From Sporosarcina globispora (GTDB lineage Bacteria > Bacillota > Bacilli > Bacillales > Cytobacillaceae), in contig NZ_LGUF01000007.1 of assembly GCF_001274725.1 (NCBI RefSeq), forward strand, positions 3,014,077 to 3,078,076: a DNA stretch of 64,000 nucleotides. Direction: 5' to 3'. Within the stretch, counting starts at the first letter, position 1. Each line of letters begins with the position of its first letter. The translations under genes were made by a program, and so were the position numbers. Of the stretch, positions 8,848 through 17,535 are shown piece after piece. The notes beneath the pieces are model-generated. The model ran no database searches and was not told the origin of the DNA. It was given only the letters and a program-made list of their open reading frames with translations.

Positions 8848-8886
8848 AAACGCCAATCTCTTGAACTGTTTAGGGATTGGCGTTTT
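8848..8886 (+). terminator. Hairpin terminator
   Basis: CGCCAATC pairs with GATTGGCG, followed by TTTTT. There is no intact upstream gene. It is probably left from a decayed unit. Confidence 0.55.
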
Positions 8887-8904
8887 TGCTCACATTAAAT
8901 AGAT

Positions 8905-8962
8905 GGGATAGCGTCAGGATTTGTCAATTTATAACGATAAGTTCATTTTTCTGACGCTACCC
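8905..8962. repeat. Back-to-back Tn3-type ends forming a 58-bp miniature palindromic unit
   Basis: The left end GGGATAGCGTCAGG runs to AACGATAAG (8905-8941). The right end is its inverted counterpart, CTGACGCTACCC (8951-8962). Each resembles the 38-bp GGGGTAGCGTCAGG...TAAG ends of Tn1546-like transposons. Almost no DNA remains between them. It lies just 3' of the Rieske gene and could also act as its terminator. Confidence 0.55.
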
Positions 8963-8989
8963 GTTTATTTAATATTTAGTTACGTACCC

Positions 8990-9937
8990 TTAATCAAGTG
9001 AAAAACAAGACTCACTTTGTATAAACTGAAACCAACGCTTTCTAAACTGAACCTGAGCCATATCCGCATAGACATGGGCTTCCATTTTTAAAGCTTCCGG
9101 TATGGGCCTAGGATGTTGGCTTTCTACAATAATTTGATCCTCTTTTAGTACTTTTAGACTAAATCTAGCTAAGACTTGGTCTAATAAAGGGAATTTCTTT
9201 AAAAATGTTCTTCCTGCATAACCCATGATTAAGGTTTCCTCTTCATCAATTGGTGTAAACGTAATGTACTGAATAAATGACTCATTCTCCTGTTTTCCAC
9301 TGTGCAGCATCCATTGATGTGGAAATTTGTATTCGAGGTAAGCATCACCGTTTGAGAATAAAAACTGATCCAGTGTCCCCTCCAGCTTATAATTGGTTGA
9401 TTCAGCTTTTGTTTTTCTGCCAATAGTTTTTTTATGTACATAAGCAAGGTGAGCAATATCCAGAACAGATTCAATTGATCGAGTAAAGTGTGCATTCCAA
9501 GTGGATTGGAAGGAAGAGAGTTTAAAAGGAGCATTGTCCATTACATGAAAAGTTTTCCATTCTGGTGGAGTTTCCTCATTGTCAGGATATACCCAAATCA
9601 AACCAATCTTTTCTTTTACAGGGTATGACATGGTATGAGCAAATTTGGGGATAGGTTTATTGGGTTGGGATGGAATTCTTATACAATTACCACAACCAGT
9701 GAATTCCCAACCATGGTAGGGACAGACTAGTGTACCATTTACTACTTTTCCAAGCGATAAGTCAGCACCACGATGTGGACAATAAGGTGATAACGCTTGG
9801 ACTTCGCCCTTTTCATCCCGATATAACACAAAATCTTTGCCAGCAACTCTTTTCTTTACTGGAATCTTTTTTAAATCCTTAGAATAACTCACAGCATACC
9901 AATTACGTGGGAATACTCTATTTATATTTAGAGTCAT
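8990..9937 (-). CDS. Rieske [2Fe-2S] aromatic/terpenoid-type oxygenase, alpha subunit
   Basis: A 315-residue protein. An N-terminal Rieske domain carries C53-P-H55 and C72-P-Y-H75, which bind the 2Fe-2S cluster. The catalytic domain carries the mononuclear iron motif D160-I-A-H163 with H168 (SVLDIAHLAYVH). This layout is that of single-component terminal oxygenases (VanA / pheophorbide a oxygenase-like). The substrate is not predictable. No reductase or ferredoxin gene lies nearby, so electrons must come from elsewhere. The start is supported by AGAAGGAG. It is one of the few intact genes in this eroded region. Confidence 0.88.
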   Translation of the reverse strand: MTLNINRVFPRNWYAVSYSKDLKKIPVKKRVAGKDFVLYRDEKGEVQALSPYCPHRGADLSLGKVVNGTLVCPYHGWEFTGCGNCIRIPSQPNKPIPKFAHTMSYPVKEKIGLIWVYPDNEETPPEWKTFHVMDNAPFKLSSFQSTWNAHFTRSIESVLDIAHLAYVHKKTIGRKTKAESTNYKLEGTLDQFLFSNGDAYLEYKFPHQWMLHSGKQENESFIQYITFTPIDEEETLIMGYAGRTFLKKFPLLDQVLARFSLKVLKEDQIIVESQHPRPIPEALKMEAHVYADMAQVQFRKRWFQFIQSESCFSLD

Positions 9938-9964
9938 TTATTTTCTCCTTCTTCTTTTTTATTC

Positions 9965-9995
9965 AAGGAGTAGACATTAATGATGTCTACTCCTT
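9965..9995. promoter_or_regulatory. 13-bp inverted repeat in the 5' region of the Rieske gene
   Basis: AAGGAGTAGACAT and ATGTCTACTCCTT are perfect 13-bp arms with a 5-base loop, about 30 bases upstream of the minus-strand start at 9937. It lacks a clear U-run in either direction, so it may be an operator or an RNA hairpin in the leader rather than a terminator. Confidence 0.45.
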
Positions 9996-10097
9996 ATTGT
10001 CTATTTTATGTTATAAAACACTTTAAATGTTCGCTTAAAATTAAGAAATCCCTAAATTGGATTTACTCATGATGAAAACGTGTATAATCTACTAACC

Positions 10098-10123
10098 GTA
10101 ACAAAAACGACCATTTATGTTAC
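10098..10123. repeat. 26-bp GTAAC...GTTAC inverted-repeat unit, copy 1
   Basis: A 26-bp unit starts GTAACAAAAACGA and ends GTTAC. A second copy of equal length with the same first 13 bases lies at 21049-21074. It adjoins a Tn554-type recombinase fragment, so it may be a recombinase site or element end. Confidence 0.5.
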
Positions 10124-10183
10124 ATGGTTTGAAAAGTAATATTTTGTTGTAACCGTAAGGTTTACTGTTCTCTCTGTCTTCTT

Positions 10184-10477
10184 TTACCTCATCTCTTTAA
10201 AAGGAGTAACTTTATGGCTACTATATGGATTCCGCAACCATCCGATAAACTCTGCTAGGTCCTGTAAGATGATCTCTATATAATCCTTGTCAATTTCCTC
10301 TAAGTAATCAAAATACTGTTTCAATGCATAACAGTACGTCTTTTGAGTATTGCTACTCTTTCCAGTGTTATCTAAATATTTGAGGTACTTTGCCACTGGC
10401 ATTACAGGAATACCATCCGAGTCGAGTAATAAATATCTCCTTTTGTTTTCATCCAACTTCACTTCTTGAACCTTCAT
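10184..10477 (-). pseudogene. Tn554-type tyrosine recombinase (TnpA), N-terminal fragment
   Basis: 97 residues carry the core-binding (SAM-like) domain of Tn554 TnpA-like integrases (KYLKYLDNTGKSSNTQKTY, then YALKQYFDYLEEIDKDY and LAEFIGWLRNPY). The protein stops before the catalytic domain with its R-H-R-Y residues. AGGAGGACG precedes the ATG. It is a truncated remnant, probably without recombinase activity. Confidence 0.75.
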
Positions 10478-10569
10478 TCGTCCTCCTCCAATAACTTAAA
10501 CATAGGATTATATTAAACTTATTAAATAAGATTTATAAGATCTTGTTTATCTTTCTGATTTATAGAAAT

Positions 10570-10614
10570 AGAGAGGATATTCGCTCATATATTGAACGAA
10601 CTATCCTCTCTTTA
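10570..10614. terminator. Hairpin terminator
   Basis: AGAGAGGATA and TATCCTCTCT arms are separated by about 20 bases and followed by TT. It lies upstream of the minus-strand recombinase fragment and belongs to no intact gene. Confidence 0.5.
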
Positions 10615-10625
10615 TGATAGTCTAA

Positions 10626-10662
10626 TTAACGTATGTTTTCCGCGTTTTGCTACCGGGACCCC
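10626..10662 (-). repeat. Solo Tn3-family-type inverted repeat
   Basis: Read on the minus strand it starts GGGGTCCCGG and ends AAACATACGTTAA, 37 bp. The same inner end (CATACGTTAAG) recurs at 30614-30650 and 30839-30877. No transposase of the same element adjoins. Confidence 0.6.
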
Positions 10663-10766
10663 TTATAGTGCAAAATAGCATTTAAAAAGTGTGCAATTTA
10701 TCCCTAAAAGTCACAACCAGGAACCTGATATTAAATGTTTAGTTTAGTTCAAGAATCAAAATAGTT

Positions 10767-11037
10767 CTAGAAAACAGGCTGGAGATCGCGACATAATTTT
10801 AAACCACGCTTCATTTCCAATAGCAGCTTTTGATCCTTCTGCTGATCACCAAAAACACTTACCGGGTAAAAGCTTTCTAAATCTGTTTCATCATGGGCAC
10901 TCCAGGAGAAGGTAAGCAACGGAATTGAAAAGACATAAAGGGCAGGCTCTATTTCTTCATCCTTCATTACATACATTTTAGCTTCTGCCTCATTGTTAAA
11001 GACACTTTCCCTCAAATTTAATGTGATGGTTTTTCAT
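10767..11037 (-). pseudogene. Small hypothetical protein with an N-terminal frameshift
   Basis: The 82-residue frame opening at a TTG (11015) lacks its own good ribosome site. In another frame an ATG at 11037 behind AGAGGGGG reads MKNHHIKFE and then stops early. Joining the two by a one-base change in the GGG near 11013 gives a continuous ~90-residue protein (KFE-ESVFNNEAEAKMYV). It is acidic with no motif I recognise. It is a damaged gene or carries a sequencing error. Confidence 0.45.
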
Positions 11038-11121
11038 CAAGCAATACCCCCTCTTCCAGCTAATAAATCTATAACTATCATATAGAAACAAGTGTTCCAA
11101 AGTAAAGGATGGTCCCTTTAT

Positions 11122-11158
11122 GGGGTAGCGTCAACATTTTCCGCAACGATAAAATAAG
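11122..11158 (+). repeat. Solo Tn3-family-type inverted repeat
   Basis: The sequence starts GGGGTAGCGTCAACATTTTC and ends with AACGATAAAATAAG, close to the two ends at 8905-8962. It merges into the terminator at 11151-11188. Confidence 0.55.
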
Positions 11159-11188
11159 CCCTGAGTTTGAAAACTCAGGGCTTATTTT
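11151..11188. terminator. Strong bidirectional hairpin terminator
   Basis: 18-bp arms (AAAATAAGCCCTGAGTTT and its complement) are separated by two bases, with A-rich and T-rich flanks on both sides. It separates the small minus-strand gene from the plus-strand fragment that follows. Confidence 0.7.
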
Positions 11189-11318
11189 ATTTGAAAATTC
11201 TATTAAGTAGGAACAAATTTACTATTTTCGCTATATTTGGGATATATAGTAAAAATAATTGAAAAATATGGTAAAGTCATATTGTGGAAAAATAAAATAA
11301 TTGGAGGTTATTTACAAA

Positions 11319-11583
11319 TGAACCATAAAGCTTTAGTTCTTTCTCTCGCTACTCTAGCTGGCTTAACTTTTTCAACTGAGGAACAGAGGCACAAGCGGCT
11401 GCGGCTTATTCAGGTACTGCTGCTGCACAGACAGACTCCGCAATCAATATGCTTATCTTTTTGATTGTATATGCACCATTTATCTCTACGATCATAGGTC
11501 TGATGATTTTGTACTTCTATAAACTCGATAGAGAATTTCCAAAAATAATGGCAGATTTAGAAGCCATTAAAAAAAGCCAGTAA
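11319..11583 (+). pseudogene. GPH-family sugar:cation symporter C-terminus joined to a foreign start
   Basis: An ATG at 11319 behind ATTGGAGG opens a signal-peptide-like start (MNHKALVLSLATLAGLTFS). Around 11380 the meaningful frame changes. From there to the TAA at 11581 it reads AQTDSAINMLIFLIVYAPF and YFYKLDREFPKIMADLEA, the last membrane helix and tail typical of melibiose/glucuronide-type (GPH) symporters. Only about 65 of ~450 residues remain. Confidence 0.55.
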
Positions 11584-11641
11584 TCAGCTTTTTGGGTTTG
11601 TCCCCAAAGTGATCATAAACAAGTTTAATTGGCCTTAGCCC

Positions 11642-11730
11642 GGTTCTGGTGCAAAAAATACTCGATAGAAACATAAAGTGTCAATTTCCTTAAATTGCTA
11701 GCTTATGAAGCTAATCCAAACAATTGGATT
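11642..11730 (-). mobile_element. IS6-family element, 3' end fragment
   Basis: It has the terminal repeat GGTTCTGGTGCAAAAA followed by sequence ending in TTATGAAGCTAATCCAAACA. This matches the equivalent end of the IS6 copy at 21247-21330, including the last transposase codons (LFGLAS stop, minus strand). Confidence 0.75.
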
Positions 11731-12597
11731 ACCCCTGTATGGAACGGTGCTTTCATCTTTGGGGGAATTTTGTTTAAATAATGTCAAACCGGGTACGTAT
11801 TATCTGATGGCAACATCGGTCTCCTGGGGAATGCAATCCACGGATATTCTACTTCCGTGTACAACTTTACGCACCCGGTCGAAGGAGTCGATCATCGTCG
11901 AACCCTATTCCATTGTTCCACATCAACAAGTTATGCATTATCCTCATCGGCTGGATGATCCGCCAATTCTGGTTTCCCTCCCTTTGTTAATGGATCGTTT
12001 TCTCACCCGTTAAGTTCCATGAGAAGTACAAAGATATTGGTTTCCCTGAAGAAATGGCAATAAGCCTGTAATCAGGCAGAGAAGCTCCTTCTTCACCTAC
12101 CGACCCTTAAAATGATGGAACGGAAGGGTCAAGAGGTTTGAGCTTGACGCTGCAGTGGAGTCATCTATACTCGGTATAAAGTGAAGAAGGAATTCAGCAA
12201 AAATGAAAAACTAAGAATAAGCGAGCATATTTAAGCCGGTGTCAGGAATTAGGGGGTCAATTCCCCCCATTTTTAGCAGGATTACAATCTGAAAAAAATA
12301 CAATTTCCAACAAAAAGGACATTTCCCCCGAATTTATCTAATAGATCTTCGCTAATTTCGTCAAAGTAAAAATATTTTTTTAATAAATATTAAGAAAATT
12401 GTCATTATAAAAATCGGAAATTTCCCCCAATTTATAATATTTTAAATATTTATTATAATGGGAAATGCATAGGTAACAATTAATAGCAATTAACGAAAGT
12501 AAATGTAGGCTATAAATACTTGAACCTTTTTAGAATCATTCTTTCGTGTTGCATTAAATACTTACATATGTAAAAAAGGGATTGGGAGGAAAAAAAC
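11731..12597. other. Decayed coding scraps and promoter region
   Basis: Bases 11790-12060 contain coding-like pieces in shifting frames (VKPGTYYLMATSVSWGMQST; KFHEKYKDIGFPEEMAISL) that I cannot assign. Near 12150-12210 a TTGACG...TATACT promoter-like pair is followed by a GAAGGAATTC site and a short frame with MerR-like character (EKLRIS), soon stopped. From 12300 to 12597 the DNA is very AT-rich and is the leader of the protease gene at 12598. No intact gene is present. Confidence 0.4.
12322..12436. promoter_or_regulatory. Repeated TTTCCCCC-AATTTAT motif upstream of the secreted protease
   Basis: TTTCCCCCGAATTTAT near 12325 and TTTCCCCCAATTTATA near 12420 are near-identical direct repeats about 95 bp apart in otherwise AT-rich DNA, 160-270 bp before the start. 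A further CCCCCC lies near 12264. They may be binding sites for a regulator; none is known to me. Confidence 0.3.
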
Positions 12598-15500
12598 TTG
12601 GTAAAAAAAGCTATCAAAAGCAAGATTGTAAAAAACTTAACTATAGCAGCCCTATCATGTAGCTTTATATTAAGTTCTATGGGACAAATACCGTATGTTC
12701 CAAAGGCTGCTAGTGCTGTTAGTTATTCGAAGGCGGAGGAGATATTAGGCAGCTTAACACCAGAACAAAGAGCAGCTCTTAAGCAGATTTCAACGAATGA
12801 AAAAACTGGGTTACAACTTTCTTCCGATATCGATTTAACTTCTTTGGACTTAACTAATGTCATTGTTGAATTTAAGAATAAGCCGAAAAAGGTTGCACAA
12901 GTTGTTGCAGGAACACAAGGTCAACCATTATCTGAAACTGAAGCAGCCGACTTAGTAACTCAGGACCATGAAACCTTTAACAAAGATATTCAACAATTAA
13001 AGGGTAAAAATAATAAAAAGGTAGATGTTAAATTTAAACGTTATTATAAGCATGCTTTCAATGGTGTTTCAATTAGTCTGCCTGCAAACCAAATTGAAAA
13101 TCTATTAAAATCAAATGCAGTTAAAGCGGTTTGGAGTAACGAAACATTTTCCGTTGAACCTCCTATTCAAGTTGAAGGCAATGGACAAGAAAAAGGAGAT
13201 CAAATCACGGTTGCGAATTACACACCATATGATGGCCTAGATCGTTTACATTCAGAAGGTATTACTGGTAAAGGAATTAAGGTTGGTGTTCTAGATACAG
13301 GAATCGATTATAATCATCCTGACTTAAAGGATGCTTATAAAGGCGGATATGATTTCGTCAATAATGATAAGGATCCGATGGAAACAACCTACGCAGAATG
13401 GAAAAAATCCGGTAAACTTGAAAAGCAAGGAAGCTCGACATATTATACAGAACATGGTACGCATGTGGCAGGAATCATTGGGGGCCGTGGAGTTGCTAAT
13501 AGTGAGTATAAAATGACAGGTGCTGCACCTGAAGCCGATATTTATGCTTATCGTGTACTTGGGCCATACGGCAGCGGGTCAAGTGATGCCATTATTGCAG
13601 CAATAGACCGAGCTGTTCAAGACGATATGGATGTCATCAACATGTCACTAGGTGCCGCTATTAATGATCCCAATTTTCCAACTTCCATGGCAGTAAACAA
13701 TGCCGTCCTTCATGGAGTAACAGCGGTTGTATCAGCTGGAAATAGCGGTGACAAGATGTATACACTTGGTTCACCAGGAGCGGCAGCATTGGCTTTTACC
13801 GTTGGTGCATCATCGATCGCAATAGATGTTTATCAATATTCAGGCATCCAAAATGAAAAAAATTATTCGTTAAGACAGCTGGCAAAAAACTATGCGGATG
13901 ATTTAACGCAATTAAAAGGAAAAACCTATAAACTTGTAGATGTTAATCTAGGTAATCCAGATGATTTTACTGGGAAAGATGTAAGAGGAAACATTGCATT
14001 CATAAAGAGGGGATCCATTGCCTTAATTGATAAAATCAAAAATGCAAAAGCAAATGGTGCCGCAGCAGTCATTATGTATAATGATGAAGCCAATCAGGCA
14101 GAAGGGGCGATTCAGGCCTATTTAGGAGAATCGATGGACGCGATTCCAGCGTTTTCTGTATCAAATGCGGAAGGTAATGCCATTTTAGCAGCTATGCAAG
14201 CTGGTAATGCCAATTTCACTTTTGGTGACTTTACAAAGGTAAAAACGGCCGGAGATGAACTTGCAGGATTTAGCTCAAGAGGTCCATCTCGAGCTAATAC
14301 TGATATCAAACCGGAAATAACTGGACCTGGAGTTTCCATTCTTTCAACCGTGCCATTTTATATGAATAATAAAAATGCTGATGGTACCAAACCGGAGGAC
14401 TATAAATTTGCATACCAACGCTTATCAGGAACATCCATGTCTTCACCATATGTGGCAGGTGTATCCGCATTAATGCTTCAATCCAATAAGGACCTTCAGC
14501 CAGCAGATGTTAAGACGATTCTAATGAATACGGCAGATCCTCTTTCAAAGGATTATAGTGTTTTTGAAATAGGAAGCGGTCGAATCGATGCGTATGAAGC
14601 GGTTCACTCAAGTGTTGAGTTTGCAGTGATGGACAAAACACCTATTAACCTAAATGGAAAAGATAAATCCTTGGATGATATAACAGGCGCCATGAGCTTT
14701 GGAACCTATGGTTTTAAAGATAAAGATATTAAGGATTCCCGTCACATTAAAGTAAAGAGTTTTTCCAAACAAGATAAAACTTTTAATGTAGAGGTTAATT
14801 TCCAAACGGGATTAAGAGGATCAAAAGATGCTGCACAAAACAATGTGACATTAGAAGGTCCAGCAACCGTAAAAGTTAAGGGCAATAGTGTTAGAAAGAT
14901 CAAATTTGATTTACACATTCCAAAAACAGCAGAAAAAGGAATGTATGAAGGAAATATTGTATTTACGAACAATGATAATCCATCAGAACAATACCAAATT
15001 CCGTTTGGCGGTCGAGTAGTAAATGAAGGAATTGATAAATTTAATCTCTTAAACCCTATTTTTACAGCGATCAAAACAGCGGCTGGAAATCCTATACCTT
15101 TTATAGCCGGAGAAGTATCAATCAAATCATATATGAAAACGTTGGATGTTATTATTTCTGATCCAAAGACAGGAAAAGACTTAGGTTTTGTGGGTGCATT
15201 CAATACCGCTGCAATGGATGAAAATACATCGTATCGAATTAGAACATTGATCGGTTATACTTACTATCCATTTACTGGTGATAAGAAAAATCCAATCAGC
15301 AAGGACTGGAAGACATTAAAACCAGGTCATTATATTGTAAAACTAGTAGGAAAAAATGAAAAGGGAGATACTTTCATAGCATCAAAAGATATTATGCTCG
15401 ATCATGGAGTACCAAATGTAACGACAAGCTTTGACTCATTAGACCAGAAGGTAATTGAATATAGTGATAGTCAGCTAGATTCAAAAGGACAATTTTTATA

Positions 15501-16764
15501 TGACTTTAAAGTCCATGTAGACGATCCAGAGATGAAAGAAGCGCAGAGCTACGGTATACCTGTAGATGGAAGGTTTGCAGTAGTTCCTTACTACAATGGT
15601 TTCCCTACGAGAGCAGTTCAAACAGATACTAATGGTGACTATACTGATAAAATTTTAGTATCAAACCAATTCAAAATCCTTCCAGTTATGTTTCTTGGGC
15701 TGGACAATGCAGGTAATGCACCTGTTGAAAGAAGGATCGTCTTCACGAAGAATACAACACCTTATTATTATTTGAAAGCTAATAAACAAGCGGTTACGAC
15801 TGGCGATACGATCAACTATTCCGTTCGTTCCAATAATATCAATAATTTAAAAACAACCAAAATGACGTTGCAAGTAGTAAATACTCAAGCAACAATTGAA
15901 AACGTTACTCTAAATGATGCGGTTAAACAATATGGTGACGCTCAAGTGACCGTAACAGCTGCACCTACAAAGTATTCTTATATGACAGCATATACCTTTA
16001 CGTTTACGTATTTAGGTAATAAAACATTACCTGAAGATCTAAAATTATTTAACTTCGACTTAAGAACACTTGATAAAGGCTATACTCATAGAGAAGCCTT
16101 CTACGTAGAGAGTGCAAGCTCCATTGACCAATCAAATGTAGAAACGAAAGATATTTACTCTTTTGCAGACCTTTATGATGTAAAACCAAAAGTCACTAGA
16201 TTCGTAAGTTCAGTACAGGCAGAAGGAGCAAAAGATCCGGTAACAGGTCAATCGATTATAGGCATTGACTACAGAACACTTGGAGCGAAAATAACTTTAA
16301 CATCATATGATGGAAAAACAGTCCTTGATGCAGTACCAACACTATCGAGTAGCGGCGTATATGAGTTTGATGGCATTAAAGTTGATCCAAATCCACATAC
16401 GATTATGGTAGATGTTCCTGGACATTTTACGATGTATAGATCATTGGAATTTTTATCTGATGACGTTCGTGGTGAATTGGTTGGAAAATACATCCGCGAT
16501 CCATTAGAATTGTCTCTGGCTGGAGATGTGAATAAAGATAATGTCATCGATGTTCTAGATGCCATCGAGATGCTAAAAAATTGGGGCACCAATAATCCAT
16601 CTTCAGATTTAAACTTTGATAAGAAAGTGGATAGTAAAGATATGTATTTTATAAAGAAAAATTATCAAATCAGTAATCCTACATTAACAGATGCGCCAAA
16701 AGCTAAAACCAAATATAAAGGGGCTACATTGGATAGTATACTAAGTGAATTAAGTTTAAAATAA
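12598..16764 (+). CDS. Large secreted S8 subtilase, Vpr-like, with C-terminal dockerin-like repeat
   Basis: A 1388-residue exported protease. The signal peptide is about residues 1-40 (cleavage near AASA). An I9-type propeptide spans about 65-180. The peptidase S8 domain has Asp233 (LDTGIDYNHPDL), His289 (EHGTHVAG) and Ser613 (GTSMSSPYVAG). A PA domain is inserted at about 430-540, and Fn3-like beta domains follow. Residues about 1305-1358 form a dockerin-like pair of EF-hand loops (GDVNKDNVIDVLDAIEML; FDKKVDSKDMYFIKKNY). The TTG start follows GGGAGG. B. subtilis Vpr is about 806 residues, so this is a much longer relative. The role is extracellular protein degradation. A terminator follows directly, so it is monocistronic. 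Confidence 0.92.
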   Translation: MVKKAIKSKIVKNLTIAALSCSFILSSMGQIPYVPKAASAVSYSKAEEILGSLTPEQRAALKQISTNEKTGLQLSSDIDLTSLDLTNVIVEFKNKPKKVAQVVAGTQGQPLSETEAADLVTQDHETFNKDIQQLKGKNNKKVDVKFKRYYKHAFNGVSISLPANQIENLLKSNAVKAVWSNETFSVEPPIQVEGNGQEKGDQITVANYTPYDGLDRLHSEGITGKGIKVGVLDTGIDYNHPDLKDAYKGGYDFVNNDKDPMETTYAEWKKSGKLEKQGSSTYYTEHGTHVAGIIGGRGVANSEYKMTGAAPEADIYAYRVLGPYGSGSSDAIIAAIDRAVQDDMDVINMSLGAAINDPNFPTSMAVNNAVLHGVTAVVSAGNSGDKMYTLGSPGAAALAFTVGASSIAIDVYQYSGIQNEKNYSLRQLAKNYADDLTQLKGKTYKLVDVNLGNPDDFTGKDVRGNIAFIKRGSIALIDKIKNAKANGAAAVIMYNDEANQAEGAIQAYLGESMDAIPAFSVSNAEGNAILAAMQAGNANFTFGDFTKVKTAGDELAGFSSRGPSRANTDIKPEITGPGVSILSTVPFYMNNKNADGTKPEDYKFAYQRLSGTSMSSPYVAGVSALMLQSNKDLQPADVKTILMNTADPLSKDYSVFEIGSGRIDAYEAVHSSVEFAVMDKTPINLNGKDKSLDDITGAMSFGTYGFKDKDIKDSRHIKVKSFSKQDKTFNVEVNFQTGLRGSKDAAQNNVTLEGPATVKVKGNSVRKIKFDLHIPKTAEKGMYEGNIVFTNNDNPSEQYQIPFGGRVVNEGIDKFNLLNPIFTAIKTAAGNPIPFIAGEVSIKSYMKTLDVIISDPKTGKDLGFVGAFNTAAMDENTSYRIRTLIGYTYYPFTGDKKNPISKDWKTLKPGHYIVKLVGKNEKGDTFIASKDIMLDHGVPNVTTSFDSLDQKVIEYSDSQLDSKGQFLYDFKVHVDDPEMKEAQSYGIPVDGRFAVVPYYNGFPTRAVQTDTNGDYTDKILVSNQFKILPVMFLGLDNAGNAPVERRIVFTKNTTPYYYLKANKQAVTTGDTINYSVRSNNINNLKTTKMTLQVVNTQATIENVTLNDAVKQYGDAQVTVTAAPTKYSYMTAYTFTFTYLGNKTLPEDLKLFNFDLRTLDKGYTHREAFYVESASSIDQSNVETKDIYSFADLYDVKPKVTRFVSSVQAEGAKDPVTGQSIIGIDYRTLGAKITLTSYDGKTVLDAVPTLSSSGVYEFDGIKVDPNPHTIMVDVPGHFTMYRSLEFLSDDVRGELVGKYIRDPLELSLAGDVNKDNVIDVLDAIEMLKNWGTNNPSSDLNFDKKVDSKDMYFIKKNYQISNPTLTDAPKAKTKYKGATLDSILSELSLK

Positions 16765-16795
16765 AAACTAATACAAGGTTAAGTTATAATAATTT

Positions 16796-16823
16796 GCCAC
16801 TAGCTAGTGCTGGTGGTTTTTTT
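16796..16823 (+). terminator. Terminator of the subtilase gene
   Basis: CCACTAGC pairs with GCTGGTGG, followed by seven T. It lies about 30 bases after the stop codon. Confidence 0.75.
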
Positions 16824-16850
16824 ACGTTTAGTCATAAGAGCACTTTATAG

Positions 16851-17025
16851 GGATCTGGTGCAAAAACTTCAATATCTGCAAGTAACCTCCCAAACTTGGA
16901 CATACTGATACTAGTACTCTAAAAAAGGACGTGATGATCAGTATGGCAAAGGAAAATCTATTCAAGTGGAAACATTATCAACCGGATATTATTTTATTAA
17001 CCGTTAGATGGTACATACGGAGCAG
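16851..17025 (+). mobile_element. IS6-family element, 5' end, cut off by a group II intron
   Basis: The terminal repeat GGATCTGGTGCAAAAA starts at 16851. The transposase ATG is at 16943 behind AAAGGACG and reads FKWKHYQPDIILLTVRWYI, the IS6/IS240-type N-terminus. After about 27 codons the sequence passes into the group II intron at 17026. The DNA after the intron (20837 on) does not continue the transposase, so this is not a simple insertion into an otherwise intact IS. Confidence 0.75.
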
Positions 17026-17535
17026 GTGTGCGGCCGAGCCTAGGTCGTATCATATAGCGGGTGGGATTCCCGCCGAGTAAGAACTAGCCATTCGCTCGTA
17101 GCGAGTCTTGGAGGGCTAAAGGTAACTTTAGTCTTTAAGCGTAGACAGTTAGGTGGCGGGCCGAAAGCCAAATGGTTGAAGGGATTGAGCTCCATAAACG
17201 TTAGTAAATCGAGAGGGCTGATGCCTTACCTGCGTGCAGAAAGCTACATTTTATCCTTCGTCAAAGGCAAGAAGGGTAAGACCTCTCTGGAGTCAGAGAC
17301 CTTGGCACGTTACACACCGATATGATACGGCAACTCGGGAGACCCTACCGGTCTTTTCTATTGAAGAGTATGGTCTACAAGTGATAACAAGCAAGGAAAC
17401 CAAATGCCGATTGTAGGGAGTCGGATAGCAGCGTAGTACCAATGAAGTTGGGTAATGCCGATGGAGGGAAGGCTAGCTACCAGTTATCACCCTTACTAGG
17501 GACACATTTACTACACACAGAGGTAGGAATAATAA

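Noticed and set aside
11705-12013. 102-residue plus-strand ORF read as a gene
   Set aside because: It begins inside an IS6 end and has mixed coding scraps in several frames; treated as decayed DNA.
14742-15203. 153-residue minus-strand ORF
   Set aside because: Antisense shadow of the large subtilase gene, which has clear domains across this stretch.
17234-17416. 60-residue plus-strand ORF
   Set aside because: It falls inside the non-coding domains of the outer group II intron, upstream of the RT start.
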